Source of the DNA: JBGPTF01 sp041490445
GTDB taxonomy: Bacteria; Acidobacteriota; Terriglobia; Acidiferrales; UBA7541
Assembly: GCA_041490445.1 (NCBI GenBank)
Contig: JBGPTF010000011.1
Coordinates: 62,001-126,000 of the forward strand
Direction: 5' to 3'
DNA length: 64,000 nt
Shown here in pieces: positions 1 through 8,561 of this stretch. Made by a program: the position numbers and the translations under genes. Within the stretch, counting starts at the first letter, position 1. Each line of letters begins with the position of its first letter. The notes below the pieces were generated by a model that searched no databases, was not told the origin of the DNA, and saw only the letters and a list, made by a program, of their open reading frames with translations.

Positions 1-42
1 CCAAATGCGCCTGGCCGCCTGATAAACATTCGACATCAGCGT

Positions 43-76
43 GCCGGGGCGACGTAGTAGTTTACTCCGCCCCGGC
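43..76. repeat. GC-rich inverted repeat
   Basis: Nine bases at 43-51 (GCCGGGGCG) are the exact reverse complement of 68-76, with a 16-base loop. The hairpin lies about 85 bases upstream of the first gene. No T-run follows, so it could be a terminator of a gene to the left or one of the palindromic repeats seen elsewhere in the window. Confidence 0.4.
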
Positions 77-161
77 GCGCTCCATCCCTCGCCATTTCGT
101 CGACAACAAAGATTGGCTTGCAAATCATTAAGTGCTATGATACCCGCCGAGGCGAAGGCAC

Positions 162-932
162 TTGCCGCTTTCCGACTATCTCCGCTGGGGCGCCGGAACC
201 GTTTTGGAGATTCTTCTCCTGTGTCTGGTCCTACGACGCGGGCTGGCACGCCGCTTACCCTTCTTTCTCTTGTACCTCTGTCTTTTGGTAGTTTATGAGG
301 TGTGCTATCTCCCTTCGCTTTTGCGCTTTGGCTACCAATCACACGCGATGTTCGCCTTCTACTGGATCTCGCAAGAAGTTCTGGTGATCGCACGAGGCCT
401 GGTCGTCGTGGAGATTTGTTCAGCGATGCTCCGTTCGTATGAAGGCATCTGGAGGCTTTGCCGACTTGCTCTATCCGGGATCGGGGGCGCCCTGATTTTC
501 GCTGCAATTCTCTCAGCGCTGCGGAGTGGCCCATGGTTGCCAGCGATGGTCTATGCGTCCGAGCGGGGCCTGGAACTCACGATTGTCGGCCTTCTACTTT
601 TCGGGCTGGCCTTTTGCCGGTACTATCGCGTCGAACCCGAGCCACCGATCCCCTTAATGGCGCTTGGCCTAGGCATTTATTCTGCGATTCAAGTGGCGAA
701 TGATACGCTGTTGGGGAAATGGCTCTATGCGTACTTTCCCTTGTGGAGCTCAATCCGGGTCTATTCCTTCGACATCGCTCTCGGCCTGTGGCTTGTCTCT
801 GTTTGGAGAACGCTGCCGGAGCGGCGGCCGGTGCCCGCGATGCTTGATCGCGGAGTCTACGAGGGGCTTTCCCCCCTGATCAACTTGCATCTGCGGGAGC
901 TCAATTCTCGATTGCTGGGGATGTTAAAGTGA
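162..932 (+). CDS. polytopic membrane protein, function unknown
   Basis: A 256-residue protein made mostly of hydrophobic stretches, with about seven likely membrane segments between residues 10 and 220, separated by short Arg-rich loops; the last 40 residues are polar. I do not recognise a family. The TTG start at 162 is the first start codon after an in-frame stop at 138-140 and is preceded by a purine-rich GAGGCGAAGG ribosome-binding site. Its stop overlaps the start of the next gene by 4 bases, so the two are probably co-translated. It lies in tandem with that gene and convergent with the sensor kinase. A sensory or transport role cannot be told from sequence. Confidence 0.75.
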   Translation: MPLSDYLRWGAGTVLEILLLCLVLRRGLARRLPFFLLYLCLLVVYEVCYLPSLLRFGYQSHAMFAFYWISQEVLVIARGLVVVEICSAMLRSYEGIWRLCRLALSGIGGALIFAAILSALRSGPWLPAMVYASERGLELTIVGLLLFGLAFCRYYRVEPEPPIPLMALGLGIYSAIQVANDTLLGKWLYAYFPLWSSIRVYSFDIALGLWLVSVWRTLPERRPVPAMLDRGVYEGLSPLINLHLRELNSRLLGMLK

Positions 933-1486
933 TTGCGACTGCGGCCTTTGTCATCACCCTTGCGCTGGTACTGCTTGGGCTCTTGTTCTGGCTCCTGTTC
1001 CCTCCCCAGCGGAGAGAGAGGCCGAAGTCCGCTCTCGATCGACTTGAGGTGGAAGATCTTCGCTCACTCCATAGCCGTTACTTCCCGCAGATCCGCCAGG
1101 CGCTCTCGGCATCGGATGGGGCATTTCTCCAGCGCCGTGTGCCGCGACGGGCCCGCCGAGTATGGCAGGCCGAACGCCGCCACGTCGCGCAACAGTATCT
1201 GGACGGCTTGAGAAATGATTTCAGAAAATTAAACCGTTTGGCACGAACGGTTGCAGCGCTCTCGCCTCACGTCAGTCGCCGGCAGGAAATCGAACGCTTC
1301 TGGTTGTGCCGGCACTTTCATGTGCTTTACTGGATCGTTGGCCTGCGCCTGCAGCTGGGCTTCATCCCGTTGCCGCAATTGGCGTCGTTGACGGATTTGG
1401 TCGGCCGCCTGTCTCTACAGATCGAAGCCGCGATGGCGCTACTCGAAAGGGATTCCTCGTCGCTGCGGGAGACGTTTACTACTTGA
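929..1486 (+). CDS. single-pass membrane protein, function unknown
   Basis: A 185-residue protein with one N-terminal membrane anchor (about residues 4-25, Leu/Phe-rich) followed by an Arg-rich, helical cytoplasmic region with many Arg/Leu/Gln residues. No catalytic motif is visible. The GTG start overlaps the preceding stop codon (GTGA), which argues for translational coupling and a shared function with the polytopic protein upstream. The 3' end overlaps the convergent sensor kinase gene by 8 bases. Family not recognised. Confidence 0.7.
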   Translation: MIATAAFVITLALVLLGLLFWLLFPPQRRERPKSALDRLEVEDLRSLHSRYFPQIRQALSASDGAFLQRRVPRRARRVWQAERRHVAQQYLDGLRNDFRKLNRLARTVAALSPHVSRRQEIERFWLCRHFHVLYWIVGLRLQLGFIPLPQLASLTDLVGRLSLQIEAAMALLERDSSSLRETFTT

Positions 1487-4400
1487 GTGGAGTGGTTACC
1501 GAAGTGATCACCTGTCGGATGGCCCGCAAGAATTCTTCAATCTGAAAAGGCTTCTGCACGAAAGGACAACCGCTTGCCGTCGACATCACGCCTGCTTCCT
1601 CGCTCTGCGCGTTGGACATCGTGAACACGACGCGAGAAGCCAGATCGGGGCGATGGCGCGCGATCCAGCCGTAGAGATCCTTGCCTGAAATACCCCCCGG
1701 CATCTTCATGTCCGTCACAATCACGTCCACCGTTTCCCGCTCGAGATAATCCACTGCCTCACGCCCGGTGCGCACGGCGCGAACTTCGAGGCATCGCCCG
1801 CGCAGGATTTCCTGTTCCAATTCCAGAACAGCGTCTTCATCATCTACGAGAAGCACCCGCCCAAACGAAAACGGCTCTTCGGTGAAAGGAAGGTCTTTCG
1901 CCGATTGTGATTCGCTGAGAAGAACCGGCAGGGAGATAGTAAACGTGGCGCCCCGGGGAGGTGCGTTCCGGACACTGATCTCGCCGCCGTGTTCCTTGAT
2001 GATCCCGTAACAAATGCTCAGTCCAAGTCCCGTTCCCTTCCCGACTGGCTTCGTCGTGTAGAAGGGGTCGAACACCTTGAGCGGGTCCTGCACACCCGGG
2101 CCGCTATCCGTGATCTCGACGAGCAACTGGGAGCCCGTCGCGGCGGTGCGGATCCAGATATCGCCCCGGCCGGATTCTTCGAGAATGGCGTCCACCGCGT
2201 TATTCAGAATGTTCAGGAACACCTGCTGGAGTTGGTGCGTGTCGCCGGCGGCCTCGGCAAGAGACGGATCGTATTCGCGGTAAACGGAGATGTTGTTGAG
2301 CTTCAGATCGTACTCGCGAAGCACGAGCGTATCTTCCAGAATCTGGTTCAACAAAACCGGCCGGCGCTGCGGTTTCTGCTGGCGAGCAAAGCTCAGTAAG
2401 TTTTGGACGATGCGGTGAGTTCGCTGCGCCTGTTTGTACAATTTCCCGACGTATTCCGCGCCGCGCGGGCTGACGTGCTCGCTGGATTCGAGGAGCTGGC
2501 TGTAGCCCAGGATCGCCGTCAGTGGGTTGTTCAGCTCGTGCGCGACCCCGGAAATGAGCTGGCCGACGGCAGCCATCTTTTCGCTCTGCAACAGCTGTTC
2601 CTGAGTCAGTCGAAGGTGCTCGTAGGCTTTTCGTGTTTCCTCCAGGAGGAGTGTCTTTTCCACCGCGGCGGCGATCTGGCTGCCGACCGCCGCAAGCAAA
2701 TTCAACTCTGCGGCAGAGAACTCGCGCATCGTCCGGCAGCCCACGACCAGGCCTCCGATGATCCGGTCCTTCGCCCAGAGGATGGCCAAGTGGGAGTCCT
2801 CGACACCTTCCTTGCGCTCGACATCGCGGAACAATTCGGGGAGCGGCAGGCTTTTCGGAGAAAGCAATGTGGCGCGCACGTGACGAATATGCTCAATCAA
2901 CCCGGCCGAAACTCTGATCGGGGGGAGGTGGCGGGCATATTCGGATCGAAAGCCCGCCGCAGCGACGCGCTTCAAAGTTGCTGTCGTTTCGTCGAGCAAG
3001 TAGACGGCGCCAAGATCAGCCCCGAAAAGCTCCACGACCTCACGGATCACTCGTCCGAGAACCTCGCTGAGATCGAGCGACTGCCCCAGCAACTGCGCGA
3101 GCGAGTTCAAAGCCATTAGTTCGCGATTGCGCCGGCGGATTTCCTGCTCAGCCTGTTTGCGCTCCGTCACGTCGAGAACAAATCCCTGATACGCCGTCAC
3201 ATTACCGGAAGCATCGTGCGCGGCGAAACTCGATTCCACCACGGTCCGAATCTCGCCATCTCGCCGACGTAACTGGAATTCGAAGTCCCTGGCCTCGCCA
3301 TGATCGCGCAAAATCTTCTTTAGGCGTTCACGCTCTTCCGGTTGCGCATAATTCGTCAACGCAATGTCCTGCACTCCCAGCAATTCCTCCCGCGTTTCAT
3401 AGCCCAGCAAGCGCATGAAGGCATCGTTGAAGTCCAGATACCGGCCTTGCGGGGTCGAAATGAACACCCCTTCTCTTACGTTCTCGAACAGGCGACGGAA
3501 CTTCGCTTCCGCCTCGCGCTGTTCGGAGATGTCTTTCAGGACATGGATCGTGCCGAGCCGGGCTCCGGCTGGATCCAGAAAGTCGGAATTGGATGCCAGA
3601 AAGTACCTGCCGAACGTGGCATCGAGACTTTCCGCCTTCCCGGCGACCCCCTCGCAATAAGGGCAGCGATTCCAGTTCGCCTCTCCTCGCCCAAGGACGT
3701 CGCGGAGCGGCCGCCCAACAAGGGCGTCACATTCGCTGCCGATTCGCTGCGCGAGCACTCGGTTGACGCGAATGATCCGGCCATCGGAATCATGCACCAG
3801 AATAGAGTCATCGATCGAATCGAACGTATACGCCCACTGGCGCTGTGCTCTGGCAACCTCCTCAAAGAGCCCGACGTTCTGAATGGTAAGCCCCAGCAGA
3901 TTGGCGACATTTACGAGAAACGTTACTTCGTCGTTTTGATAGTCTCGCGTTCCGGAGGAACCGACTCCGAGAACTCCGAGCGGGGCATCCTTTCCCGGCA
4001 CGCGCACAAGCACGAGGGCCGCCAGCTTCTCCTGGTCCATCCAGTGGCGCACCTCCTGATCGGCGGAGGCGGCGTGGGTAAGGAATGGCGATCCTGTCTC
4101 CAGCACTTTGCGCGCCCATGGCTCCGCGGCGGAAATGCGGGCGTATCGCCGGAGGAAATCCTGACTGAAACCGACCGAGGCGCAGATCACCAGCGCTGCT
4201 GACTCGCCCTGTCCATCCAGCAGCCGAACAATGCCGTGACTCGCGTTCAGACTCTCCACGAGATGCTGAAGTACCTCGCCAAGAACCTCTTCCTTTCGGA
4301 AAGACTGCGTGGCGGCAGCGGTAATCAGGGTGAGGCGGCGAAGCTTTTCGTTCAGATCTTCGGTCCGCTCCCGGCCCGCCTCGAGGACCAGCACCGTCAT

Positions 4401-4991
4401 GGCGATCCCCATGGCAACTTCCAGCAGTCCCTCGAAGGAAACGCGCAGGAGGTAAATCGTCTGGAGCGGCCAATCCGGCCGGTCCAGGCCGTGCAAACCG
4501 ATCAGGATCAGAGCAGCTGCGAGCAGCGTGGCGCCGAACCCGCGCAGGCGCGGAGACGAGCGCCACAGGACCCAGCCAGCTGTAAGATTGAGGGCAGACA
4601 CGGCTCCAGACATCAGCCACGCGGAAGCCGCTGAATTCCTCAGCCAGGCGGCCTGCGCCGCCACGACGCACAGCCCAAAGGAGCCGGCAGTCCAGAGCCA
4701 GGATGGCCTTGGGCTCTTCCCTGTCAGGTCGAGTACGGCGGCGAGAAACAAAGCCGCGGCACCAAATGAAAAAATTTGCACAAGGACCCGTTCGAACCCC
4801 TGCCCCTGCCACTCGTAGAAAAGGCGAGAGACCCCGAAGCACGCAAAGAGCGCCCAGCCGGCAAGCCAGATCCGGAAAAAACGAGCCGGGAATCCCTTGA
4901 TGAGGAGCCAGTAAAGGACCAGCAAGATGAGGGTAGCCGAGCCTTCAATGAAGGCGATTGCGGGCAGACCCGGATTCGGAACGAGAGGCAT
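1479..4991 (-). CDS. hybrid sensor histidine kinase (membrane-GAF-PAS-PAS-GAF-HisKA-HATPase-REC)
   Basis: About 1170 residues. Order: a multi-span N-terminal membrane region (to about residue 215), a GAF domain, two PAS domains, a second GAF domain, then HisKA with the phospho-acceptor His in GVAHELNNPLTAILGYSQLL, HATPase_c (NILNNAVDAI, DSGPGV, GKGTGLGLS) and a C-terminal receiver with acceptor Asp in VIVTDMKMPG. There is no HPt domain, so the phosphate must leave through a separate protein. I chose the ATG at 4991 because CGGAGGAGC stands just upstream and the protein then begins at the first membrane segment; the frame stays open further 5'. The divergent HD-GYP response regulator is a natural output partner. 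The ligand is unknown. Confidence 0.9.
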   Translation of the reverse strand: MPLVPNPGLPAIAFIEGSATLILLVLYWLLIKGFPARFFRIWLAGWALFACFGVSRLFYEWQGQGFERVLVQIFSFGAAALFLAAVLDLTGKSPRPSWLWTAGSFGLCVVAAQAAWLRNSAASAWLMSGAVSALNLTAGWVLWRSSPRLRGFGATLLAAALILIGLHGLDRPDWPLQTIYLLRVSFEGLLEVAMGIAMTVLVLEAGRERTEDLNEKLRRLTLITAAATQSFRKEEVLGEVLQHLVESLNASHGIVRLLDGQGESAALVICASVGFSQDFLRRYARISAAEPWARKVLETGSPFLTHAASADQEVRHWMDQEKLAALVLVRVPGKDAPLGVLGVGSSGTRDYQNDEVTFLVNVANLLGLTIQNVGLFEEVARAQRQWAYTFDSIDDSILVHDSDGRIIRVNRVLAQRIGSECDALVGRPLRDVLGRGEANWNRCPYCEGVAGKAESLDATFGRYFLASNSDFLDPAGARLGTIHVLKDISEQREAEAKFRRLFENVREGVFISTPQGRYLDFNDAFMRLLGYETREELLGVQDIALTNYAQPEERERLKKILRDHGEARDFEFQLRRRDGEIRTVVESSFAAHDASGNVTAYQGFVLDVTERKQAEQEIRRRNRELMALNSLAQLLGQSLDLSEVLGRVIREVVELFGADLGAVYLLDETTATLKRVAAAGFRSEYARHLPPIRVSAGLIEHIRHVRATLLSPKSLPLPELFRDVERKEGVEDSHLAILWAKDRIIGGLVVGCRTMREFSAAELNLLAAVGSQIAAAVEKTLLLEETRKAYEHLRLTQEQLLQSEKMAAVGQLISGVAHELNNPLTAILGYSQLLESSEHVSPRGAEYVGKLYKQAQRTHRIVQNLLSFARQQKPQRRPVLLNQILEDTLVLREYDLKLNNISVYREYDPSLAEAAGDTHQLQQVFLNILNNAVDAILEESGRGDIWIRTAATGSQLLVEITDSGPGVQDPLKVFDPFYTTKPVGKGTGLGLSICYGIIKEHGGEISVRNAPPRGATFTISLPVLLSESQSAKDLPFTEEPFSFGRVLLVDDEDAVLELEQEILRGRCLEVRAVRTGREAVDYLERETVDVIVTDMKMPGGISGKDLYGWIARHRPDLASRVVFTMSNAQSEEAGVMSTASGCPFVQKPFQIEEFLRAIRQVITSVTTPLK

Positions 4992-5107
4992 GCTCCTCCG
5001 TATGGGCACGCGCCAAGCCTGGAGCGGCGCGGCAGAAGACCCACAGAGGTCCCAAGAGACCCATTGGCCAGTTAACACCCTGGTAGAAATTACGGCAACA
5101 ATGCGGC

Positions 5108-5133
5108 TTGTCATTTGTGTCCTGCCGTATAAT
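5108..5133 (+). promoter_or_regulatory. candidate promoter of the HD-GYP regulator
   Basis: A perfect TATAAT -10 box at 5128-5133 lies about 20 bases upstream of the TTG start at 5155. A TTGTCA at 5108-5113 resembles a -35 box but the spacer is only 14 bases, so the -35 assignment is uncertain. Confidence 0.5.
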
Positions 5134-5154
5134 AACGAGATTTCGGAGAGCTCA

Positions 5155-6234
5155 TTGACAGCCGAAAAGATCCTCGTCGTCGACGACGAAGAAGCAATCC
5201 GCGAAGTCGTCTCCACACTTCTCGAAGCGCAGGGCTACCTCTGCACGGTGGCGCCCAACGGCCGTCTGGCCCTCGAGAAGTTCCAGGCCGGTTCCCACGA
5301 TTTGGTTGTCAGCGACATTGTGATGCCCGAAATGGACGGGCTGAAGCTGCTCGAACGCATCCGCGTGCAAGATAAAGATGTGCCCGTAATCATGGTCACG
5401 GCAATGCACGACATTTCCATCGCGTTGCAAGCCATTCGCGCGGGCGCCTACGACTACATTCTGAAACCCTTTGAAAAGGATCAGCTGTACCTCAGCGTCC
5501 GCCGCGCCCTGGAACATCGCCGTCTGATTCTCGAGAATCGCACGTATCAGCGCGACCTGGAACGCCTGGTCGCCGAGCGAACAGGGCAACTCTCGCTCGC
5601 CCTGAAGGACTTGGAACAGTCCTACGACTACACCCTGGAAGCGCTCGGCGGTGCACTGGACGCGAAGGACGCTGAAACCGAGGGCCATTGCCAGCGGGTT
5701 ACCGCGTTCACGATCACGATGGCAAAGGCGATGAACGTGGACAAAGTGTCGCTTCGCCACATCGCGCGCGGCGCATTCCTGCATGACATCGGAAAGATGG
5801 GCGTCCCCGACAGCATCCTGCGCAAGCCCGGCCCCCTGACCGAGGACGAACGCCAAATCATGTGCAAGCACTGCGAAATCGGCTATGCCGTGCTCGCGCG
5901 CATCCCCTTCCTGCGCGAAGCGGCGGAGATTGTGCTGACCCACCAGGAGTGCTTCGACGGCAGCGGGTATCCGCGCGGGCTGAAAGGAGAGGAGATCCCG
6001 CTGGGCTCGCGGATATTCGCGATCGCCGACACGCTTGACGCAATGGTCTCCGATCGCCCGTACCGGAAGGCCCAGCCGATTTCGGCGGCGCTTGCCGAGA
6101 TCAAGAAGTTCTCTGGAACGCAGTTTGATCCGAGCGTCGTCGAAGTTTTTCTCGGCATGCCGGAAAAATTGTGGCAAGAACTCCGCGAAAATATGGGCGA
6201 TCCCTTCCGCCTCGCGCGCCTCGAAGATTTCTGA
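5155..6234 (+). CDS. response regulator with HD-GYP domain (RpfG-like)
   Basis: About 359 residues. An N-terminal receiver domain begins at once (ILVVDDEEAIREVV; acceptor Asp in LVVSDIVMPEMDG; conserved Lys in LKPFEKDQ). A short helical linker follows, then an HD-GYP domain with the metal-binding HDIGK, the H-x-E-x-x-DGSGYPRG stretch and the downstream AIADTLDAM motif. HD-GYP proteins of this type usually hydrolyse cyclic di-GMP, so it probably lowers that messenger when phosphorylated. The TTG at 5155 is preferred over upstream in-frame starts because GGAGAG sits just before it and the receiver begins immediately. It is divergent from the hybrid kinase, its likely partner. Confidence 0.9.
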   Translation: MTAEKILVVDDEEAIREVVSTLLEAQGYLCTVAPNGRLALEKFQAGSHDLVVSDIVMPEMDGLKLLERIRVQDKDVPVIMVTAMHDISIALQAIRAGAYDYILKPFEKDQLYLSVRRALEHRRLILENRTYQRDLERLVAERTGQLSLALKDLEQSYDYTLEALGGALDAKDAETEGHCQRVTAFTITMAKAMNVDKVSLRHIARGAFLHDIGKMGVPDSILRKPGPLTEDERQIMCKHCEIGYAVLARIPFLREAAEIVLTHQECFDGSGYPRGLKGEEIPLGSRIFAIADTLDAMVSDRPYRKAQPISAALAEIKKFSGTQFDPSVVEVFLGMPEKLWQELRENMGDPFRLARLEDF

Positions 6235-6331
6235 TCCCCTTCCCCCACCCGTTGCAACCCGGAGTCTTCTGCACGCCACGGCTTGCGAAACACAGCCGCT
6301 CTGCGTAGTATCACCCTTGGAGGAAAACGGA

Positions 6332-6583
6332 ATGGCTCTGGTGCCGATCAAGACTGCATCCACAACGGGCTATTGCGACTGCATTTGCGGATGTTACGAA
6401 CTGGCTAGCCTGCGGGAGGAAGAAACGGGCAAAGGCTACTGCCCGAACTGCGCAAAAGAACACCTCGAAATGAACCGTGGCGTCGGACTGCCTCAGCCGC
6501 CTCCGTCCAAGCCCCCGGAAGGCGCCGCCACCGCCGCTTCGCACACTCCCGAGCCAGCCGATCCCCCCGGCCGCTTGCGCTGA
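6332..6583 (+). CDS. small zinc-ribbon-like protein
   Basis: An 83-residue protein with Cys clusters in its first half (YCDCICGCYE and GYCPNCAKEH), which look like a zinc-binding knuckle pair, and a Pro-rich disordered tail. A clean TTGGAGGAAAA ribosome-binding site stands 7 bases before the ATG, which favours this start. Function is unknown; many such miniproteins are nucleic-acid or protein adaptors, but nothing here decides that. It lies alone between the HD-GYP gene and the DCC protein. Confidence 0.65.
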   Translation: MALVPIKTASTTGYCDCICGCYELASLREEETGKGYCPNCAKEHLEMNRGVGLPQPPPSKPPEGAATAASHTPEPADPPGRLR

Positions 6584-6702
6584 CCGCGCCCCCTTCGTAC
6601 TCCCCCGGCCACAGACCCGGGAAACCGGGGTTGGAGTTCGATTCCGTTTTCCAGGTTCTCCGCTGCGCCTGCGGCCGCGTGCTATCATTTCATTAATCGA
6701 GA

Positions 6703-7143
6703 ATGTCGAAGACGGCCAGAGTCGAGATCTTCATGGACGGGGCATGCCCTTTCTGCCTCGCAATCCAGAAACGCGTGCTATCGCTCGACACGCGCCACCG
6801 CCTGCGTTTTCTTGATTACAACGATTCCTCGGTGGCGGCGCGGGCGCCCTTTCCCCAAATCCGTCTGGACGAGGAAATGCACGTGCTCGCTACTGACGGA
6901 AGCTGGCACGCAGGCTATGCGGGCTGGGTGGTTGTCCTGCGAGAGTTGCCGCGATACGCCTGGCTCGCGTGGCTGCTGGCGGCGCCTCCCTTCCGCTGGT
7001 TCGGCCCCGGCCTCTATCGCTGGATCGCTCGCCACCGTTACCACATTCCGGGATTTCCCGCACCGTGTCATGTGGACGCCTGCGCAATTTCGGCTGGCGC
7101 TCCTACGAATCGCTCGTCTATAATGCCACCCGATACGAGGTAA
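6703..7143 (+). CDS. DCC-family thiol-disulfide oxidoreductase (DUF393)
   Basis: A 146-residue protein opening with a thioredoxin-like strand and the family signature DGACPFC (DxxCxxC) at about residues 12-18, followed by a Trp-rich region with a short hydrophobic segment, typical of the DCC1-like family. Members are inferred to act in thiol/disulfide exchange, but substrates are unknown. It ends 21 bases before the peroxiredoxin-like selenoprotein, so the two may form a small redox operon. The C-terminal tail after the hydrophobic segment is less conserved-looking. The upstream ribosome-binding site is weak. Confidence 0.8.
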   Translation: MSKTARVEIFMDGACPFCLAIQKRVLSLDTRHRLRFLDYNDSSVAARAPFPQIRLDEEMHVLATDGSWHAGYAGWVVVLRELPRYAWLAWLLAAPPFRWFGPGLYRWIARHRYHIPGFPAPCHVDACAISAGAPTNRSSIMPPDTR

Positions 7144-7164
7144 TCCTCAATCTCGGAGAATCGA

Positions 7165-7743
7165 ATGAAGCGTTTCACGATGGTTCTCGGCGGCCTGCTC
7201 ATTCTGCTCTTCGCGGCTCAACTCCCCGCGGCGGCGCAGGAACAGCCGGCCATCGCCAAGACGAATCTGAAGGTGGGCGACGTCGCCCCGGATTTCACGC
7301 TGCTCGCCAACGATTGGAAGCCGGTGAAGCTGAGTGATTTTCGCGGCAAGAAAAACGTCGTCCTCGCCTTCTACGTTCTGGCGTTCACCGGCGGTTGAAC
7401 GAAGGAACTTCAGGCCTATCAGGCTGATATGGCCAAACTGGAAGCCAGCGACACTGTAGTCCTCGGCATCAGCATTGACAGCCCCGCTGCCAACGCCGCG
7501 TTTGCGAAACAGATCAGCGTCACCTTCCCGCTCCTGAGCGACATGAACCGCAAAGTGCTCACTGCCTACGGCATCCTGAAGCCTTACAAGGTGGGCGGTG
7601 ACGATTACATGTGGGCGGAACGCACCACGATCGTGGTGGACAAGGAAGGCAAAATCCAACACGTCGAACAAGGCAACAGCGCAGTTGATCCGAACAGCGC
7701 CGTCTCCGTCTGCACCGGCCTCCATAGCAAGCCGACGCAATAA
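7165..7743 (+). CDS. secreted peroxiredoxin, probable selenoprotein (in-frame UGA at 7396-7398)
   Basis: Read through one UGA, this gives 192 residues of an AhpC/TSA-type peroxiredoxin. Residues 1-25 form a signal peptide ending in AAAQ. The core has VGDVAPDFTLLAND, then KKNVVLAFYVLAFTGG, then UGA, then TKELQAYQ. UGA thus falls exactly at the peroxidatic position of the TxxC active site (TGGU). The fold continues uninterrupted (VVLGISIDS, FPLLSD) to the end, with one Cys near the C-terminus (VSVCTG) that could act as resolving thiol. A hairpin with bacterial SECIS features starts 14 bases after the UGA. GGAGAA precedes the ATG. A nonsense mutation is the alternative, but everything after the UGA looks intact. 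selA, selB and tRNA-Sec are not in this window. Confidence 0.85.
7413..7434 (+). promoter_or_regulatory. SECIS-like hairpin after the UGA codon
   Basis: GGCC-TATCA (7413-7421) pairs with TGATA-GGCC (7425-7434) with one bulged T at 7430, leaving a 3-base GGC loop that begins with G. The loop starts 24 bases after the UGA. A short stem, a tiny apical loop with G in its first positions and this spacing are what SelB-dependent bacterial SECIS elements show. Confidence 0.75.
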
Positions 7744-7763
7744 GTTTCTCACCTCGTGTTGCC

Positions 7764-7788
7764 GCGGGGGCTGCTCCGCCAGCCCCGC
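7764..7788. terminator. hairpin between convergent genes
   Basis: GCGGGGGCTG (7764-7773) pairs with CAGCCCCGC (7780-7788) around a short loop, with one unpaired G. It lies between the 3' ends of the peroxiredoxin and the oxidase operon and could end both transcripts; the T-run is poor. Confidence 0.5.
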
Positions 7789-7836
7789 GCACACTTCTCT
7801 CCAGGGGTTCCTCCCAGGATTCTACGTGCCCAAGAG

Positions 7837-8163
7837 TCAGTGTGTGCGAGGTGACCAGGAAATGCGCAGCTCTGTTTTCGGAGCGGGCGCAGGCGGCACC
7901 GGTGATTTGGAAAGGTGCGCGGAGAGCGTGTAACTGCGCCGCCACGCGAACAACAGTATCCCCACAAAAAGACAGAGCACGGGGATCATCAGGACGAGGA
8001 TGGCCTGTCGAAACGCGCGCTCACCGCGCTGCCCGGCGGCGGACGCGCTGGTGTAGCACATGACGCAACCCTGCGCTTGCACGGCGGGCGCAGCGGCAAG
8101 CGCGAGACCGGCGATCAGAATCGCCAGGAGCGCCGTCGCCACGATTTTCTTATGCTCAAACAT
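7837..8163 (-). CDS. small membrane protein at the end of the cytochrome oxidase operon
   Basis: A 108-residue protein: a signal-like first hydrophobic segment (residues 6-31, ending AVQAQ), a CVMC pair in QGCVMCYTSASAAG, a second membrane helix (about 52-75) and a basic/Pro-rich tail. I do not know a named function; its place as last gene of the oxidase operon suggests an assembly or accessory role, and the CxxC could hold metal or a disulfide. ATG at 8163 gives a classical signal sequence; a TTG at 8208 right after the upstream gene's stop is an alternative start. Confidence 0.65.
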   Translation of the reverse strand: MFEHKKIVATALLAILIAGLALAAAPAVQAQGCVMCYTSASAAGQRGERAFRQAILVLMIPVLCLFVGILLFAWRRSYTLSAHLSKSPVPPAPAPKTELRISWSPRTH

Positions 8164-8222
8164 GGGCTTTGATTCTACACCCTCAAGCCGGAAATCCCCC
8201 GGCCGCAAATCGCTCCGTCTCC

Positions 8223-8546
8223 TCAGTGGCCGCGCATCTGCAGCAGCCGGACGCTATCGGGGAAGAACATGATCAGCATCATGCAGATGCAGAAAACCAT
8301 TGCGGGAATCAGAATCAGGAACAGGCTGAGCCTCTCAAACCGCAAGTGCATGAAGTACGAAATGATCAACGCCGACTTGATGAGCGAGAGCCCCACCAGG
8401 ATCACGAACATCAAGGTTACGTTGATCCGCTCGTAGGCGAGGAACACTTCCACGGCGGTTAGGAGCATCAGCCAAGCCCAAACCCAGCTGAACAGTTTTG
8501 TGCTGCCCGCGCCGTGTCCGTCTGCTACTGCCGCGTGTGCGCTCAT
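8223..8546 (-). CDS. cytochrome c oxidase subunit IV family protein
   Basis: A 107-residue protein with three predicted membrane helices, including the typical RINVTLMFVILVGLSLIKSA and FMHLRFERL stretches of the prokaryotic subunit IV (CtaF/CoxD-like) family. It stabilises the haem-copper oxidase in the membrane and has no redox centre. GAGGAG stands before the ATG. It follows the subunit III genes by 15 bases in the same operon. Confidence 0.85.
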   Translation of the reverse strand: MSAHAAVADGHGAGSTKLFSWVWAWLMLLTAVEVFLAYERINVTLMFVILVGLSLIKSALIISYFMHLRFERLSLFLILIPAMVFCICMMLIMFFPDSVRLLQMRGH

Positions 8547-8561
8547 CGGTTCTCCTCGCCC

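Noticed and set aside
7396..7398. Reading the UGA as a nonsense mutation or frameshift
   Set aside because: The protein downstream continues in the same frame with conserved peroxiredoxin features, UGA falls exactly at the active-site Cys, and a SECIS-like hairpin follows.
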